Assembly: GCA_020073465.1 (NCBI GenBank)
Contig: JAIQFC010000007.1
Location: 52,345 to 116,344, forward strand
Direction of reading: 5' to 3'
Length of the DNA: 64,000 bases
From: Terriglobia bacterium
GTDB taxonomy: Bacteria > Acidobacteriota > Terriglobia > Terriglobales > Acidobacteriaceae
How positions within the stretch are numbered: position 1 is the first letter of the stretch; each line of letters opens with the position of its first letter. The position numbers and the translations under genes are program-made. This document shows positions 51,027-60,356 of the stretch, piece after piece. Below the pieces are notes generated by a model. It ran no database searches, had not been told where the DNA came from, and was given only the letters and a program-made list of their open reading frames with translations.

Positions 51027-52589
51027 TCATACCCATTGCGCTCTGGCCAAACCTTCGAGGACCCGGATGCTGGAGTGCACCGCCGCGGGGCTTTGCGCAT
51101 ACAACCGAATCATGGCTTGGTTGTTGAACATCTCGCCGGAAAAGTCGGTGACCTCCGACCCGCGAACCATGTCAGCCATTTCTTGAATACCCTGCTCCAG
51201 GCTTCTCTCGCAAACAAAACCCAGCCGCGAATGGATCTTGTCGAACGAGACTCGGTAGTTGCGCCGGTCTTCGTTTTCTACACGCTCCACCGTGACCCCC
51301 GGGACAACGGCCGAGATCTTGTCCGCCAATTCGGAGAGGCGAGAATTAAGATCGTACGAGCCTGCGTTGAAGACTTCTCCGGAAACGATGTCAACGTTGT
51401 TGACCTCGAGGCAGGCAAGAAAGGCACGTGCGGCATCGTGCACATGCATGAAGGGCCGCCACTGTTCGCCGTTATAAACGGTGATCTTGCCCAGGCGAAT
51501 GGCTCGCGCCGTAAGCAGATTCACAACCAGGTCAAACCGGGGGCGAGGCGAGATCCCAAACAGCGTGGACAGCCGAAGAATCGTGGGATGGAATTCGGCA
51601 CACTGCGCCTCCAGGAGTAAATTCTCGGAGTCAACTTTCGTGCGAGCGTAGAGCGAGATGGGAGCGACTCGAGCCTGTTCGTCCATCAGAAATTCGGAGG
51701 CGCCGTAGACGCTGCAGGTGGAAGCCAGCAGAAATCGCTGAATGCCGTATCCGCGGCCAACATCGATCAACATGCGCGTGGCTGCGCGATTGATCTCCGT
51801 AGCCAATTTTGGATTTTCTTCGCAGGCGGGGTCGCCTACAATCGCGGCGAGATCGATGACCGCATCACAGCTCCTCATGGTTTCCACCACTGCCCGGATG
51901 TCTCGAATATCGCCTGGGATCAGTTCGAAGTTGGGATGCTTCTCGACTGCCTGCAGCGATGCCTTGCCGAAGAGCAGTGAGTCCAACACTCTCACCTTGT
52001 ATCCGCGATCAAGAAGCATGGGCACAAGGGCAGAGCCGAGGTATCCCGCCCCGCCCACCACCAGGACACGCTCCGGCTTGTTTGGCGACGGTCGAGGCTC
52101 AACCCGGTAGAGTCTGAACAACCAATTCTTCGTGAAGCGGCTTCCGCCTACCGTGGCAATCAGGAAAACCCAGCTCAGTAGAGCCACACCGCGTGGAAAC
52201 AGCTCACCTCGATAGAGCAGTTCGTCCACGACAACACAGGCGATCACGAACAGAGTCACTGCGCGGATGATGACCAGTACCTTGTAACGACCTACGTACC
52301 CGCGAGTACGGGTATAGAACCCGTGAAGTTGAAAGATCACCAAGGCCAGGAGGCACCAGATCCAGGCATAACTCGCCACGAATTTCTTGAACGGTTGCGC
52401 GAGCTCCACCGGTTGCCGTGTATCAAGAATTGCCGAGTAAAAGAAGTACCAACAAACGAAAGCGAGAACCATAGAACTGCACACAGCGAGTAGATCCGCT
52501 GCAATCCGTAAAGCAACATCCTTACTAGCAAACCTGCGACCGTCGTGTTCCAGTTCACTTAAGAAGCGATACAACCATTGTGATTTCAA
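51027..52589 (-). CDS. Membrane-anchored nucleotide-sugar epimerase/dehydratase (extended SDR)
   Basis: 520 residues. Four N-terminal membrane helices (about 27-50, 71-91, 104-124, 131-149) are fused to an extended-SDR domain (172-): VLVVGGAGYLGSALVPML cofactor motif, DLAAIVGDP, SVYGAS, and catalytic Tyr314/Lys318 in ISLYARTKVDSENLLL. The C-terminal part resembles 4-epimerases. The anchor is like that of WbpM/CapD proteins, but the catalytic domain is a standard epimerase type. Starts at TTG behind AAGGACTGTCC, spacing 8. Confidence 0.9.
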   Translation of the reverse strand: MKSQWLYRFLSELEHDGRRFASKDVALRIAADLLAVCSSMVLAFVCWYFFYSAILDTRQPVELAQPFKKFVASYAWIWCLLALVIFQLHGFYTRTRGYVGRYKVLVIIRAVTLFVIACVVVDELLYRGELFPRGVALLSWVFLIATVGGSRFTKNWLFRLYRVEPRPSPNKPERVLVVGGAGYLGSALVPMLLDRGYKVRVLDSLLFGKASLQAVEKHPNFELIPGDIRDIRAVVETMRSCDAVIDLAAIVGDPACEENPKLATEINRAATRMLIDVGRGYGIQRFLLASTCSVYGASEFLMDEQARVAPISLYARTKVDSENLLLEAQCAEFHPTILRLSTLFGISPRPRFDLVVNLLTARAIRLGKITVYNGEQWRPFMHVHDAARAFLACLEVNNVDIVSGEVFNAGSYDLNSRLSELADKISAVVPGVTVERVENEDRRNYRVSFDKIHSRLGFVCERSLEQGIQEMADMVRGSEVTDFSGEMFNNQAMIRLYAQSPAAVHSSIRVLEGLARAQWV

Positions 52590-52671
52590 GGACAGTCCTT
52601 TCCAGCGTACTGTTTATGAAAGATGCAAGGTCCGAATCACACACCCGTGCAGGAAGACTGCGTGGTGAGTT

Positions 52672-53589
52672 TCAGATGCGTCCTGCGACGATCAGTCCGC
52701 GCAGCACAGCGTTATCAGACCAGGTCTGCCTCCGAACCTCCATACGTAAGGCATAAGCTGCGCGCGCCCCAAAATCACTGCCACAGGCCAGGAAGTTCTC
52801 CAGGATTCGGGTGTCCCCCGGGCACAGCAAAGGGCCAAAGCATCTCTGAAACTCACGCGCCTGAGCCAGGTACCCAAGGCTCGCCGGCCGGCGCAGCAAG
52901 CGGCGCATACGTCTGCACCAAAGCCGAGACCTAGAAGGGGTGCCACCCAGGGCATTCGACTGGTGCTGACGATAAAGCACGGTTGGTCTGGGATCGAAGA
53001 TGACGTCTCCCAACGCGCTGATCGCCAGATAGCACCACGCGTCATACATGACCACGTAGCTCGGGATGCGATTACCATCTGCTAAGAGTTCTCTGGCCGC
53101 CTGGTTGATCACAATCGTGCAGCCGGTTGCGACATTTTCTACCAGGGCATTGGAAAAACAGATTCGCTTTGGCAGCGGCGAGTAACCCAGGCGACGCAAA
53201 CTGGAGTCGACGTACGCGATTCGGGAGCAGTACAGCAGTGGCCGGGTCTTGTCCGCCGTTTTCATCATCGAAACGGCATTGTCAATTTTCTCCGGCAACC
53301 ACACGTCGTCCTGATCGCAGAAGGCAAAGTATTCGCAGTCCGGGTCCGCGCCATGGAGCAGAGTGAAAAAGCTGCTTGCCGGGCCAAGTCGGTCGCCACG
53401 CGAGAGTCGAACATTGGATTTCCCGCGTGCCCAATCGGACAGAAGCTCATACGAGTTGTCGGTCGAGTCGTCATCGCGAATCGTGACAAGACATTGCGGA
53501 TGGGTTTGTGTCAGCAGACTGCTGAGTAATTCCGCCAGATAGCGGCGCCCGTTGTAGGTGGGCAGAAGGATTTGGACTCTGCCGACCAT
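52672..53589 (-). CDS. Glycosyltransferase family 2
   Basis: 305 residues from ATG 53589 (MVGRVQILLPTYNGRRYLAELLSSLL), 2 nt after the polymerase stop. GT-A motifs: VQILLPTYNGR, VTIRDDDSTDNSY, and the metal-binding pattern FAFCDQDDVWLPEKI. The C-terminal part PRPTVLYRQHQSNALGG carries the H-containing acceptor motif. It is a cytoplasmic transferase that adds a sugar to the lipid-linked repeat. The longer open frame upstream overlaps the polymerase gene and is not used. Confidence 0.93.
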   Translation of the reverse strand: MVGRVQILLPTYNGRRYLAELLSSLLTQTHPQCLVTIRDDDSTDNSYELLSDWARGKSNVRLSRGDRLGPASSFFTLLHGADPDCEYFAFCDQDDVWLPEKIDNAVSMMKTADKTRPLLYCSRIAYVDSSLRRLGYSPLPKRICFSNALVENVATGCTIVINQAARELLADGNRIPSYVVMYDAWCYLAISALGDVIFDPRPTVLYRQHQSNALGGTPSRSRLWCRRMRRLLRRPASLGYLAQAREFQRCFGPLLCPGDTRILENFLACGSDFGARAAYALRMEVRRQTWSDNAVLRGLIVAGRI

Positions 53590-53591
53590 CG

Positions 53592-54944
53592 TCACGTTGC
53601 CAGGTGGCGACCGTGGATTAGCCCGCCTGCACCATTCGGGGTCTTCGCGATAGTGTTGAGATAGACGATAAAGAACGGCAAGAGATAAAGCGTGCGGAAA
53701 TAGACCAGTAGCGAAAAAGCGGTCTCGAATCCAACAATCACCAGAAACAGCATCACGGCATACCATGGCACAGTCAGGTTGAACCGCAAGAATCGGTAAA
53801 GGCCGATGTACATAAGGGCGAGTAGCGGGAGCGAACCGCGCAACAGGTATTCGATAGGACCGGAATCGCCCAGCGCCGCACTCCCGCCAGCAATGTTGGG
53901 TGGAGTAGTGAGACCGATGGGAGATAGTGGATAGTCGAACAAGTATGCGACTGCAGGCATCGACCCCCCAACTCGCCCATAACGCGCCAAGGGGCCGTTC
54001 TTATCAAGGTTAAGAAAAGTATTGCCAAATTCCAGCTGTGACAGTTCCCACAAATCGACGTACTGTGCGGCAGTACGGAAGAAGAGTGACACGGCGATCG
54101 CACTGCACAAGGTCACAGCGATGACCATTTTTCGATTGCGTTTCCAGAGCCAAACGCCAACCTGAATGAGGGCCAGAAAGGCGAAGCCAAGCGAGGAGAA
54201 GGAAGTCAGGCCGAAGAGAAACACAATGTAGCTGACGGCGAAAAGCAGAGTTTTGTTGCTGCGACGTTCCCTATAGCTTTCCCAGTTCACCCAAAAGAAT
54301 AGGTAAAGAAACAGACTTGCCGAGGCGTGGGTCCCAAGGGTTAGGACTGGCTTGTGCAGCTTAACCATATTTGGAATGAGATCTGGATAGAACGACCAGT
54401 AAAACTTGGGTAGGAAGTCGGTAACCCAGTCGGTTCCGATCAGGATAGCGATGCCAAAAGCGATGTTGACCACGTTGGCCAGGACAAACAGGGTTTCCAC
54501 TACACGACCGATACCGACCCGCCGTAAGTTCAACGTCAACAGCAAGGCAAGCCCCATGAACTTGGCACAAATGCCCATGTCGAATTGGAGCGCACCTCCG
54601 ACTAGCGCGCGGAGAGAGCAGATCAACAGTATGATCAGGAGTGGAAGTGCAATGTAAGTTGCTGTTCCTGGGATCGGACCAAGTCTCCATAACAACGAAC
54701 ACAGCAAGCTTAATAGCACGGCGACTGCAGCGACTATGCACAACGTGCTGTGTTCCCCATGTGTCGATGTTGGAAAATACAGACCCATGATCAGCAGTAA
54801 AGCCAGGAGGGCCTGCTCGACGGACGACGTGGGCGTGGATTCGGAGTGCAATGAGTTGCCGAACCTCGAGCAGGTCTCTCGTGGGGCATATTTGTACACA
54901 GGTGTTCCTAACTTGCAGCCAGTGAGGATCGCCCTCGGCCCCAA
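53592..54944 (-). CDS. Wzy-like polysaccharide polymerase / O-antigen ligase-type membrane protein
   Basis: 450 residues with about 11-12 hydrophobic helices and a large periplasmic loop near 300-350 (LEFGNTFLNLDKNGPLARYGRVGGS, SPIGLTTPPNIAGGSAALGDSGPIEYLLRGSLPLLAL), the arrangement of Wzy/WaaL polymerases. Sequence is divergent, as usual for this class, so the call rests on topology and position. Overlaps the flippase gene by 37 nt at its start. It polymerises lipid-linked repeat units in the periplasm. Confidence 0.8.
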   Translation of the reverse strand: MGPRAILTGCKLGTPVYKYAPRETCSRFGNSLHSESTPTSSVEQALLALLLIMGLYFPTSTHGEHSTLCIVAAVAVLLSLLCSLLWRLGPIPGTATYIALPLLIILLICSLRALVGGALQFDMGICAKFMGLALLLTLNLRRVGIGRVVETLFVLANVVNIAFGIAILIGTDWVTDFLPKFYWSFYPDLIPNMVKLHKPVLTLGTHASASLFLYLFFWVNWESYRERRSNKTLLFAVSYIVFLFGLTSFSSLGFAFLALIQVGVWLWKRNRKMVIAVTLCSAIAVSLFFRTAAQYVDLWELSQLEFGNTFLNLDKNGPLARYGRVGGSMPAVAYLFDYPLSPIGLTTPPNIAGGSAALGDSGPIEYLLRGSLPLLALMYIGLYRFLRFNLTVPWYAVMLFLVIVGFETAFSLLVYFRTLYLLPFFIVYLNTIAKTPNGAGGLIHGRHLAT

Positions 54945-56446
54945 ACCAATGACTTCTCCTGTGGGGTCAAAACGACCCGCCAGGTGGCCAACAGGAAAGC
55001 ACCGCCCACAATCAGAACAAATATCAGCTTGACCGAAAGGGGGCCAAGCAGTGCACTTAGAAGCAAAGTGAACATCGCGGCTGTGCAGCTCAGAAGTAGC
55101 CTGCGGATGCCGGGAGCGCTATGAGGCAGGAGCTTGCCCGCGATCAGGAAGAGCAGGATGCAGTCAATAGATACGCGAATGGTCCAGGCAATCGCTGCAC
55201 CGGCAATGCCAAAATGTCCTAAAAGAAACCACAGAAGCACCCCATAGAGGGGCATTTCCGCCAAGTTCAACTTCGCGGCGAGATCGGGGCGGCCCACCGC
55301 TTGCACCTGGGCAAAGGGAACCTGGGCTAGCCCGTTCATGAACACTCCCGCTGCCAACCACTGCACCACGACGGTGCTGGTCTTCGCAAATTCCGCTCCC
55401 AGCCAGATATTCAGGCCTTGGTGGGCCAAGGCGACGATGACCAGCACGCATGGGAACAACGCGAGGAAAACAAACTTGGTCCCTGACTCGAACAGTCGAG
55501 TCGTGCTGTTCCGGTCCTGCACAAAGCTGGTGGAAAAAGCGGGGAACAGAACGGCGATCATTGCGCCCGGAATGACCACAACTTTCGTGACAAACTCAAA
55601 CGGAGTTGCATAGTAAGCAACGGCTGCAACTGACATCATCGCTCCGATGGCAAAGCGATCCAGATACGTGAGCATCGGGCTGACAATGTTCGAGATGGTC
55701 ATCCAGGATCCGTAGCGAGCCAAAGCAACGAGAACGTCAAAGCGCACACGACACTGACGATTCAGCCCCGGAATATAGATCAGGCATAGGACGAGGTTCA
55801 CAATCCATACCAGGACGCGGCCGGTCGCTAGCGCAGCCGCTGCAGACAGAAGGCTGTGGGAGAAGGGCATCACGAGCAGGGGGCTTGCGAATGTCGAGAT
55901 GCCGAGAAGGGCGCGTAACCCGCTCACCTCCCGGAATCGCTGATATGCTTCCAGCGATCCGCGGAGCGCCGTACTGGTGATGACAATCGGTAGAGCGGCA
56001 CTCAACACGAAGAACGCATGCAGCGTTTCCGATTGAATCTGTGCTGGGACGCGCAGGAGGCCGCGAACCATCCACGAAGCGCATCCCGCGAAGACGGCAG
56101 CACCCACGCAACCCAGGATTGACATAGCCAGCAGCGCTGTCCAGATGAGAGAGGGGATGTCGCGGTGCTCTCCGGTGCCAAGCTTCTCTGCCAGCAACCG
56201 GGTTAACGCCCGGCCTAGCCCCAAGTCAAACAGACTGAAGTATCCAATCAAGACCCAACAGAGCGTGAGCACGCCAAAACGATCGGCACCCATCGTATGG
56301 ATCAGTATCGGCACCGCTGGGATCGCGACAGCCAAAGGGGCGGCGGTTCCGAGCAGGTTCCAGATGACGTTGCGCGCCAGGAGATGACCACTTACCAAGT
56401 GCAGATTCGGTTTCAGGGCAAGGTCAGTCATCTGACTTATGTCCAT
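54908..56446 (-). CDS. Wzx-type polysaccharide flippase (MOP superfamily)
   Basis: 512 residues with about 12-14 hydrophobic helices. The MOP-type N-terminus is NVIWNLLGTAAPLAVAIPAVPILIHTMGADRFGVLTLCWVLIGYFSLFDLGLGRALTRLLAEKLG; a later repeat-like part is VTKVVVIPGAMIAVLFPAFSTSFVQDRNSTTRLFESGTKFVFLALFPCVLV. Flips undecaprenyl-linked repeat units across the inner membrane. Start is uncertain: the ATG at 56446 overlaps the Wzz gene by 23 nt, and an internal ATG at 56431 overlaps by 8 nt. Confidence 0.92.
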   Translation of the reverse strand: MDISQMTDLALKPNLHLVSGHLLARNVIWNLLGTAAPLAVAIPAVPILIHTMGADRFGVLTLCWVLIGYFSLFDLGLGRALTRLLAEKLGTGEHRDIPSLIWTALLAMSILGCVGAAVFAGCASWMVRGLLRVPAQIQSETLHAFFVLSAALPIVITSTALRGSLEAYQRFREVSGLRALLGISTFASPLLVMPFSHSLLSAAAALATGRVLVWIVNLVLCLIYIPGLNRQCRVRFDVLVALARYGSWMTISNIVSPMLTYLDRFAIGAMMSVAAVAYYATPFEFVTKVVVIPGAMIAVLFPAFSTSFVQDRNSTTRLFESGTKFVFLALFPCVLVIVALAHQGLNIWLGAEFAKTSTVVVQWLAAGVFMNGLAQVPFAQVQAVGRPDLAAKLNLAEMPLYGVLLWFLLGHFGIAGAAIAWTIRVSIDCILLFLIAGKLLPHSAPGIRRLLLSCTAAMFTLLLSALLGPLSVKLIFVLIVGGAFLLATWRVVLTPQEKSLVWGRGRSSLAAS

Positions 56447-57782
56447 TCCGCGAGACCCAGGACATCCGGGCCTTCACAGCGCCGACGGCTTCCTGGACAA
56501 GGAGTTTGCGCGGATCCTGCGGATCAGTGGCCCGCCAACTTGACGTGCCGCCGACCCACACGAGGCACGAAGCAAAGACAACGAAGGTTCCGAGAACGAT
56601 GAACATCATCCGCGGAGGAAACGACCTTTTCTCCGGGATCTTTGCTCCGTCCAGCACTTTCACGCTGGGGGTTTCCTTCGCCTCCTGAATCTTGGCTAGT
56701 TCATATTGCTCGGTCAGCAACTCATAAACCGTTTCCTGGATCTTCGACCGGCGGTAGTAATCTCCGTATTTGACGCCGAGCAGGGGCAAGCTCCGGATGC
56801 TGGGGTAGGGCACGTCCGTGGACCGCGTGGGTAGCAGAGAAGCTGCCTGGACGTTTGGGCCAACCCGATCCCCAGCATTTCCCCGCCCCCCCTGGAGCCT
56901 GGCAAGTTGCTTGCGCAACTCCGCGACCCGCGCACTCAAGGATTGCACTCGCGCGTTGTCGTCGGTGTAGATCTGGCGTAGCCCCTGGAGTTCGGACTCC
57001 GCCGCGATCAGCTGCCCGGCGATGTTCCCGGCGGCGTCGAGCATCGCCTTCCCCATCTGCTGGATGTCGAGTGTGCTGTTCTTGCTGGAGAACTGCGCAA
57101 AGTCGCTCGAGGCCTCGTCGAGATCCTGCTTGGCCACCGTGAGACGGTCTTCGAGGAACACCCGTTCGCGGTGAGCGGACGAAGTCGACAGGTCGGTGAC
57201 CAGGGAGTTCAATTCATCGACATATGCATTCGCCAGCGCGGCCGCTCTCTGGGGACTGCGATCGGTAACGCTGATGGTGATGATGCCGCTCTTCCGATCT
57301 TCCGAGATCATCGTGCGCTCGTCCAGGGTGGCGCGTGCATCCTGAATGAGTTTCACGCTGTAGACATTTTTCAGATCGAATTGCTGCACGAGTTTTGCCT
57401 GAGAGGTTTCGCTCCTCAACATCCCCACAAACAGAGCTCCGGTGCTTTTGAGACCGAGCAAATCTCCGGTCATCGATCCCAGGCCGCCTCCCGCCTTGGC
57501 GAGAGCGGTGATCATGGCTATGCCGGATGAGGACTGAGTGTCTGGCGGCATTAACTGAGCGGTCGAGGTGTAGGACGCCGGAATCAAGAACGCGACCAGG
57601 GTTGAGATCAGAAAACCAGCCACCGTCGTTCGGACAAGCGCGCGGCGGGAATTCCAGAGCACGCGCAGCTTTTCACCTTGCCATGCACGCCGATCCGTAT
57701 CCGGGGTGTCAGCGAATGGCAGCCTGCTCGGAACCGGGGATGGCACCGGCGTAGGCTGTGGTTTTGTGGTGGTTTGAGTCAC
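56424..57782 (-). CDS. Wzz/GNVR chain-length determinant protein
   Basis: 452 residues. Proline-rich cytoplasmic N-terminus, first membrane helix at about 52-70 (VRTTVAGFLISTLVAFLIPASYT), the Wzz motif SYTSTAQLMPPD, long periplasmic coiled coil (about 200-310; HRERVFLEDRLTVAKQDLDEASSDFAQF, AESELQGLRQIYTDDNARVQSLSARVAELRKQLARLQGG), and the C-terminal signature AKIPEKRSFPPRMMFIVLGTFVVFASCLVWV. It regulates polymer length and couples polymerisation to export. No tyrosine kinase domain is fused. GTG start. Confidence 0.93.
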   Translation of the reverse strand: MTQTTTKPQPTPVPSPVPSRLPFADTPDTDRRAWQGEKLRVLWNSRRALVRTTVAGFLISTLVAFLIPASYTSTAQLMPPDTQSSSGIAMITALAKAGGGLGSMTGDLLGLKSTGALFVGMLRSETSQAKLVQQFDLKNVYSVKLIQDARATLDERTMISEDRKSGIITISVTDRSPQRAAALANAYVDELNSLVTDLSTSSAHRERVFLEDRLTVAKQDLDEASSDFAQFSSKNSTLDIQQMGKAMLDAAGNIAGQLIAAESELQGLRQIYTDDNARVQSLSARVAELRKQLARLQGGRGNAGDRVGPNVQAASLLPTRSTDVPYPSIRSLPLLGVKYGDYYRRSKIQETVYELLTEQYELAKIQEAKETPSVKVLDGAKIPEKRSFPPRMMFIVLGTFVVFASCLVWVGGTSSWRATDPQDPRKLLVQEAVGAVKARMSWVSRNGHKSDD

Positions 57783-57829
57783 TTCGAGAGGCTTCTAACT
57801 GCTTGGGTGTGTGGTGCTGCGAGGGATGA

Positions 57830-60307
57830 TTACTTTTGCCTGGTCTTCCAATGCGGCCAGAATGTCAACTGGAGAGAGGCCGCAACATCCGATTTTGAAG
57901 TCGGAGACAAAACCGGGAAATGCCAGTTTTCCTGTTGCACAAATCCAGAGATACTCCATTGCTTGGCGAGCATCACGTCGGCACGCAGCGTGAAGTCCCG
58001 CAGTTGGCCTCCATTCAGGAAATTCCGATCCACACTGTTATGGCGGTACCCTGCCTCGATATACGTCCGGGGAGAAAACCGATACGTGAGCCAGGCTTGT
58101 TGGCCTCGGCCTTGTCGCCCAATCCAGCTGCCGATGATGTTGCCATTGTTGGTATAGCCCGACCGGTAACGCCCGTCCGCATAGAACGTGCCCGGGCTGA
58201 AGTGAGGCGACCAGTTCAGATCTGTGGTGACCCCTTCGAGACGGAGTTCCATCTTGTGCATCCGGGGCAGGCGCGGAAAGTACAATCCTGGATTAATGGC
58301 AGGCCGGGTCGATCCAATCGGCGAGTATTCATCGATCACCATCGAATCGACGTAAACCTGCAACCAGTCCCGCAGGCCCGGAAGGCGATAGCTGAAATGA
58401 AACTCAGAGAGCCGCTTCGCAGGATTTGTGACGGAATTTGCCCGGTGCGAATAGAACGTCCGCAAGAAGTTGGACCACGTAAACGGATTGCCCTGGCCGC
58501 CGAACTGAGCCGTGTAGCCGAAACCGAATTCCAGATTGGATGTCGGATGAAAGCTCACACTGGTTCCGTGAACGAAAGGCTGAGAGGTGAGATTGGGCCC
58601 GAACAATGTCGGGGACTCTTCCCATCTTTGGCCCGACAAACGTCCCAGGAAGAATTGGGAGCGCACAGGCCCTAGAAGACGGGAAAGCACAGGGACGCTG
58701 TACGGGGAGACTGATTCGATTCGCAGCATCGTCATCGGCTCCGCGTTATTGCTGAACAGGAATGGGCCGGATTCACTGGGTCCAAGCCACAGACTTTGCT
58801 GACCGAAGGAGAATTGAACGTTGTTGAAGGTCAGCGCAATCGTGCTTTCCAGCAACCTGAATCGGTCGATTTGTGCTGTGCCGTTTGGCAGGGGCAACGT
58901 CCCATCCGCCGCTGCGGTGGCTTGCAGCACGCTCGGCGCATCCGAAAGCACGGCGGGCGCATGCTGGTACTCACCCTGGACGGTGATGGAGAGCGGCCCG
59001 GCGACGGCATGGCTGGTGAAACCTTGGAGCGGGTTGAAACCTTCACCGTAAGGGCGGCCGTAGTCATTGATAATCGATTGCCCGAAGTGATAGCTATCGC
59101 GCAAAGGGGTGCCAGAGATGCCGGTGAAGCGCGTATAAACCGAATCAACGCTGGCGCCCAGGTTAGATGCGCCGTTCCATCGCGCACTCTCATCGGCGAA
59201 TTCTCCCACCAGCGCCGAATAGAGCGGGTTCACTTCATTGTTCTCCGTGTTTCCATCCCCGATCCTCTCGCCTGCTTCCTCCAACAGGCGCGCACACTCC
59301 ATGCGCGTCCACGGGCGTATGCCCAGATAGGCCGTCCGCACATAACCCAGTGCAGCCAAGCGCTCGATAGCCGGATAGACCCAGCTGTCCAGCGGAACGC
59401 TAGGAGAACCCATGTTTGCTGGCGCACGAGGCTCGTCGCCGGCATTCGATGAGACCTCCCACCCGGGTCCGCCCAATTCAGGGTCATGATGCTTGCGGTA
59501 AACCTCTCTACCGAAGTACCAGCCCAGCGCACTGCCGACGAATACGTCGGCGGCAAAATGCTTCTGCCCGGTGATACGGGCGATGCTGACTGCGGAGGCT
59601 GCACCATAAGCAAGGAGCTTGGTCATGGGCCCGGGATATTCGTGGGCCAGGACGCTGGCTACCGACCATGCGGCCGCAGCATGGTCCGAAGGAAAGGATG
59701 TTCCTCCCTGCCAGAACTTCCCTTTACCATTTCCTTCAGTCGGACGCTGCCGTCCAGCGAACACTTGGATCGCAGAACCCACTGCGAGACTATTGACGAG
59801 AGCCTCGCCGCTCAGCAGTCCGGTCTCCCGTGCATGGTCGTTGTGAGTAACTTGGCCCAAGAGGTAAAACCCGCCTGCCGTCCCAATCAGAGAAGCCGCC
59901 CCAAGGTTGGAGAGCTCTTGGCTCCGTTTGACGCGAGTTGAGCCGGTAGACACTCTCGCCCCAATCGAATTGTCACTGCCGATCATCAAGGAAGTGCTTG
60001 CCACGAAAGGAACAAGCCACTTGATATCGGTTGATCTTGGCTGAAACGGCCGCGTCCAAAATGCTTTCTGATCCGCCAGGATGTTCGGCACGATGCTTTT
60101 CTCGAGAGACGGGCGCTTGGAACGTGAGAACAAATCGGTCACAGCATCCTGGGGACTGACACTCTGAGCATCCTGACCTTGCAGTTCTTTCTCGCGTGGG
60201 CCGTTTTGTACCGTACCGGAGTCCTTTTGCCTTCCCGGTGGTTCGGCATTCTGGGCAAAACTCAAGCCTGAAACGAGCATGAGTACCGTCAGCAGAACAA
60301 CGCGCAT
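57830..60307 (-). CDS. Fusion of PAP2-type phosphatase and Wzi-like capsule assembly barrel
   Basis: 825 residues from ATG 60307 (signal peptide VVLLTVLMLVSGLSFAQ). N-terminal PAP2 domain (about 70-270): Arg188-Pro189 in FAGRQRP (the usual Lys of the first motif is Gln), PSDH 206-209 in SFPSDHAAAAW, and Arg244/His250/Asp254 in ARITGQKHFAADV. The rest (about 305-825) is a Wzi-like segment, WVYPAIERLAALGYVRTAYLGIRPWTRMECARLLEEA, then a beta-barrel with periodic aromatic strands ending TFWPHWKTRQK. Wzi binds and organises surface polysaccharide, and PAP2 enzymes dephosphorylate undecaprenyl pyrophosphate. The fusion couples both in one exported protein. Confidence 0.85.
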   Translation of the reverse strand: MRVVLLTVLMLVSGLSFAQNAEPPGRQKDSGTVQNGPREKELQGQDAQSVSPQDAVTDLFSRSKRPSLEKSIVPNILADQKAFWTRPFQPRSTDIKWLVPFVASTSLMIGSDNSIGARVSTGSTRVKRSQELSNLGAASLIGTAGGFYLLGQVTHNDHARETGLLSGEALVNSLAVGSAIQVFAGRQRPTEGNGKGKFWQGGTSFPSDHAAAAWSVASVLAHEYPGPMTKLLAYGAASAVSIARITGQKHFAADVFVGSALGWYFGREVYRKHHDPELGGPGWEVSSNAGDEPRAPANMGSPSVPLDSWVYPAIERLAALGYVRTAYLGIRPWTRMECARLLEEAGERIGDGNTENNEVNPLYSALVGEFADESARWNGASNLGASVDSVYTRFTGISGTPLRDSYHFGQSIINDYGRPYGEGFNPLQGFTSHAVAGPLSITVQGEYQHAPAVLSDAPSVLQATAAADGTLPLPNGTAQIDRFRLLESTIALTFNNVQFSFGQQSLWLGPSESGPFLFSNNAEPMTMLRIESVSPYSVPVLSRLLGPVRSQFFLGRLSGQRWEESPTLFGPNLTSQPFVHGTSVSFHPTSNLEFGFGYTAQFGGQGNPFTWSNFLRTFYSHRANSVTNPAKRLSEFHFSYRLPGLRDWLQVYVDSMVIDEYSPIGSTRPAINPGLYFPRLPRMHKMELRLEGVTTDLNWSPHFSPGTFYADGRYRSGYTNNGNIIGSWIGRQGRGQQAWLTYRFSPRTYIEAGYRHNSVDRNFLNGGQLRDFTLRADVMLAKQWSISGFVQQENWHFPVLSPTSKSDVAASLQLTFWPHWKTRQK

Positions 60308-60356
60308 TTTCTCCAATGAATCGCACCGTCGGGGGTGGGGCCAACAACGACTCGGT

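Noticed and set aside
53590..53766. 59-codon N-terminal extension of the GT2 protein
   Set aside because: It overlaps the polymerase gene; the family begins at the MVGRVQILLPTYN start.
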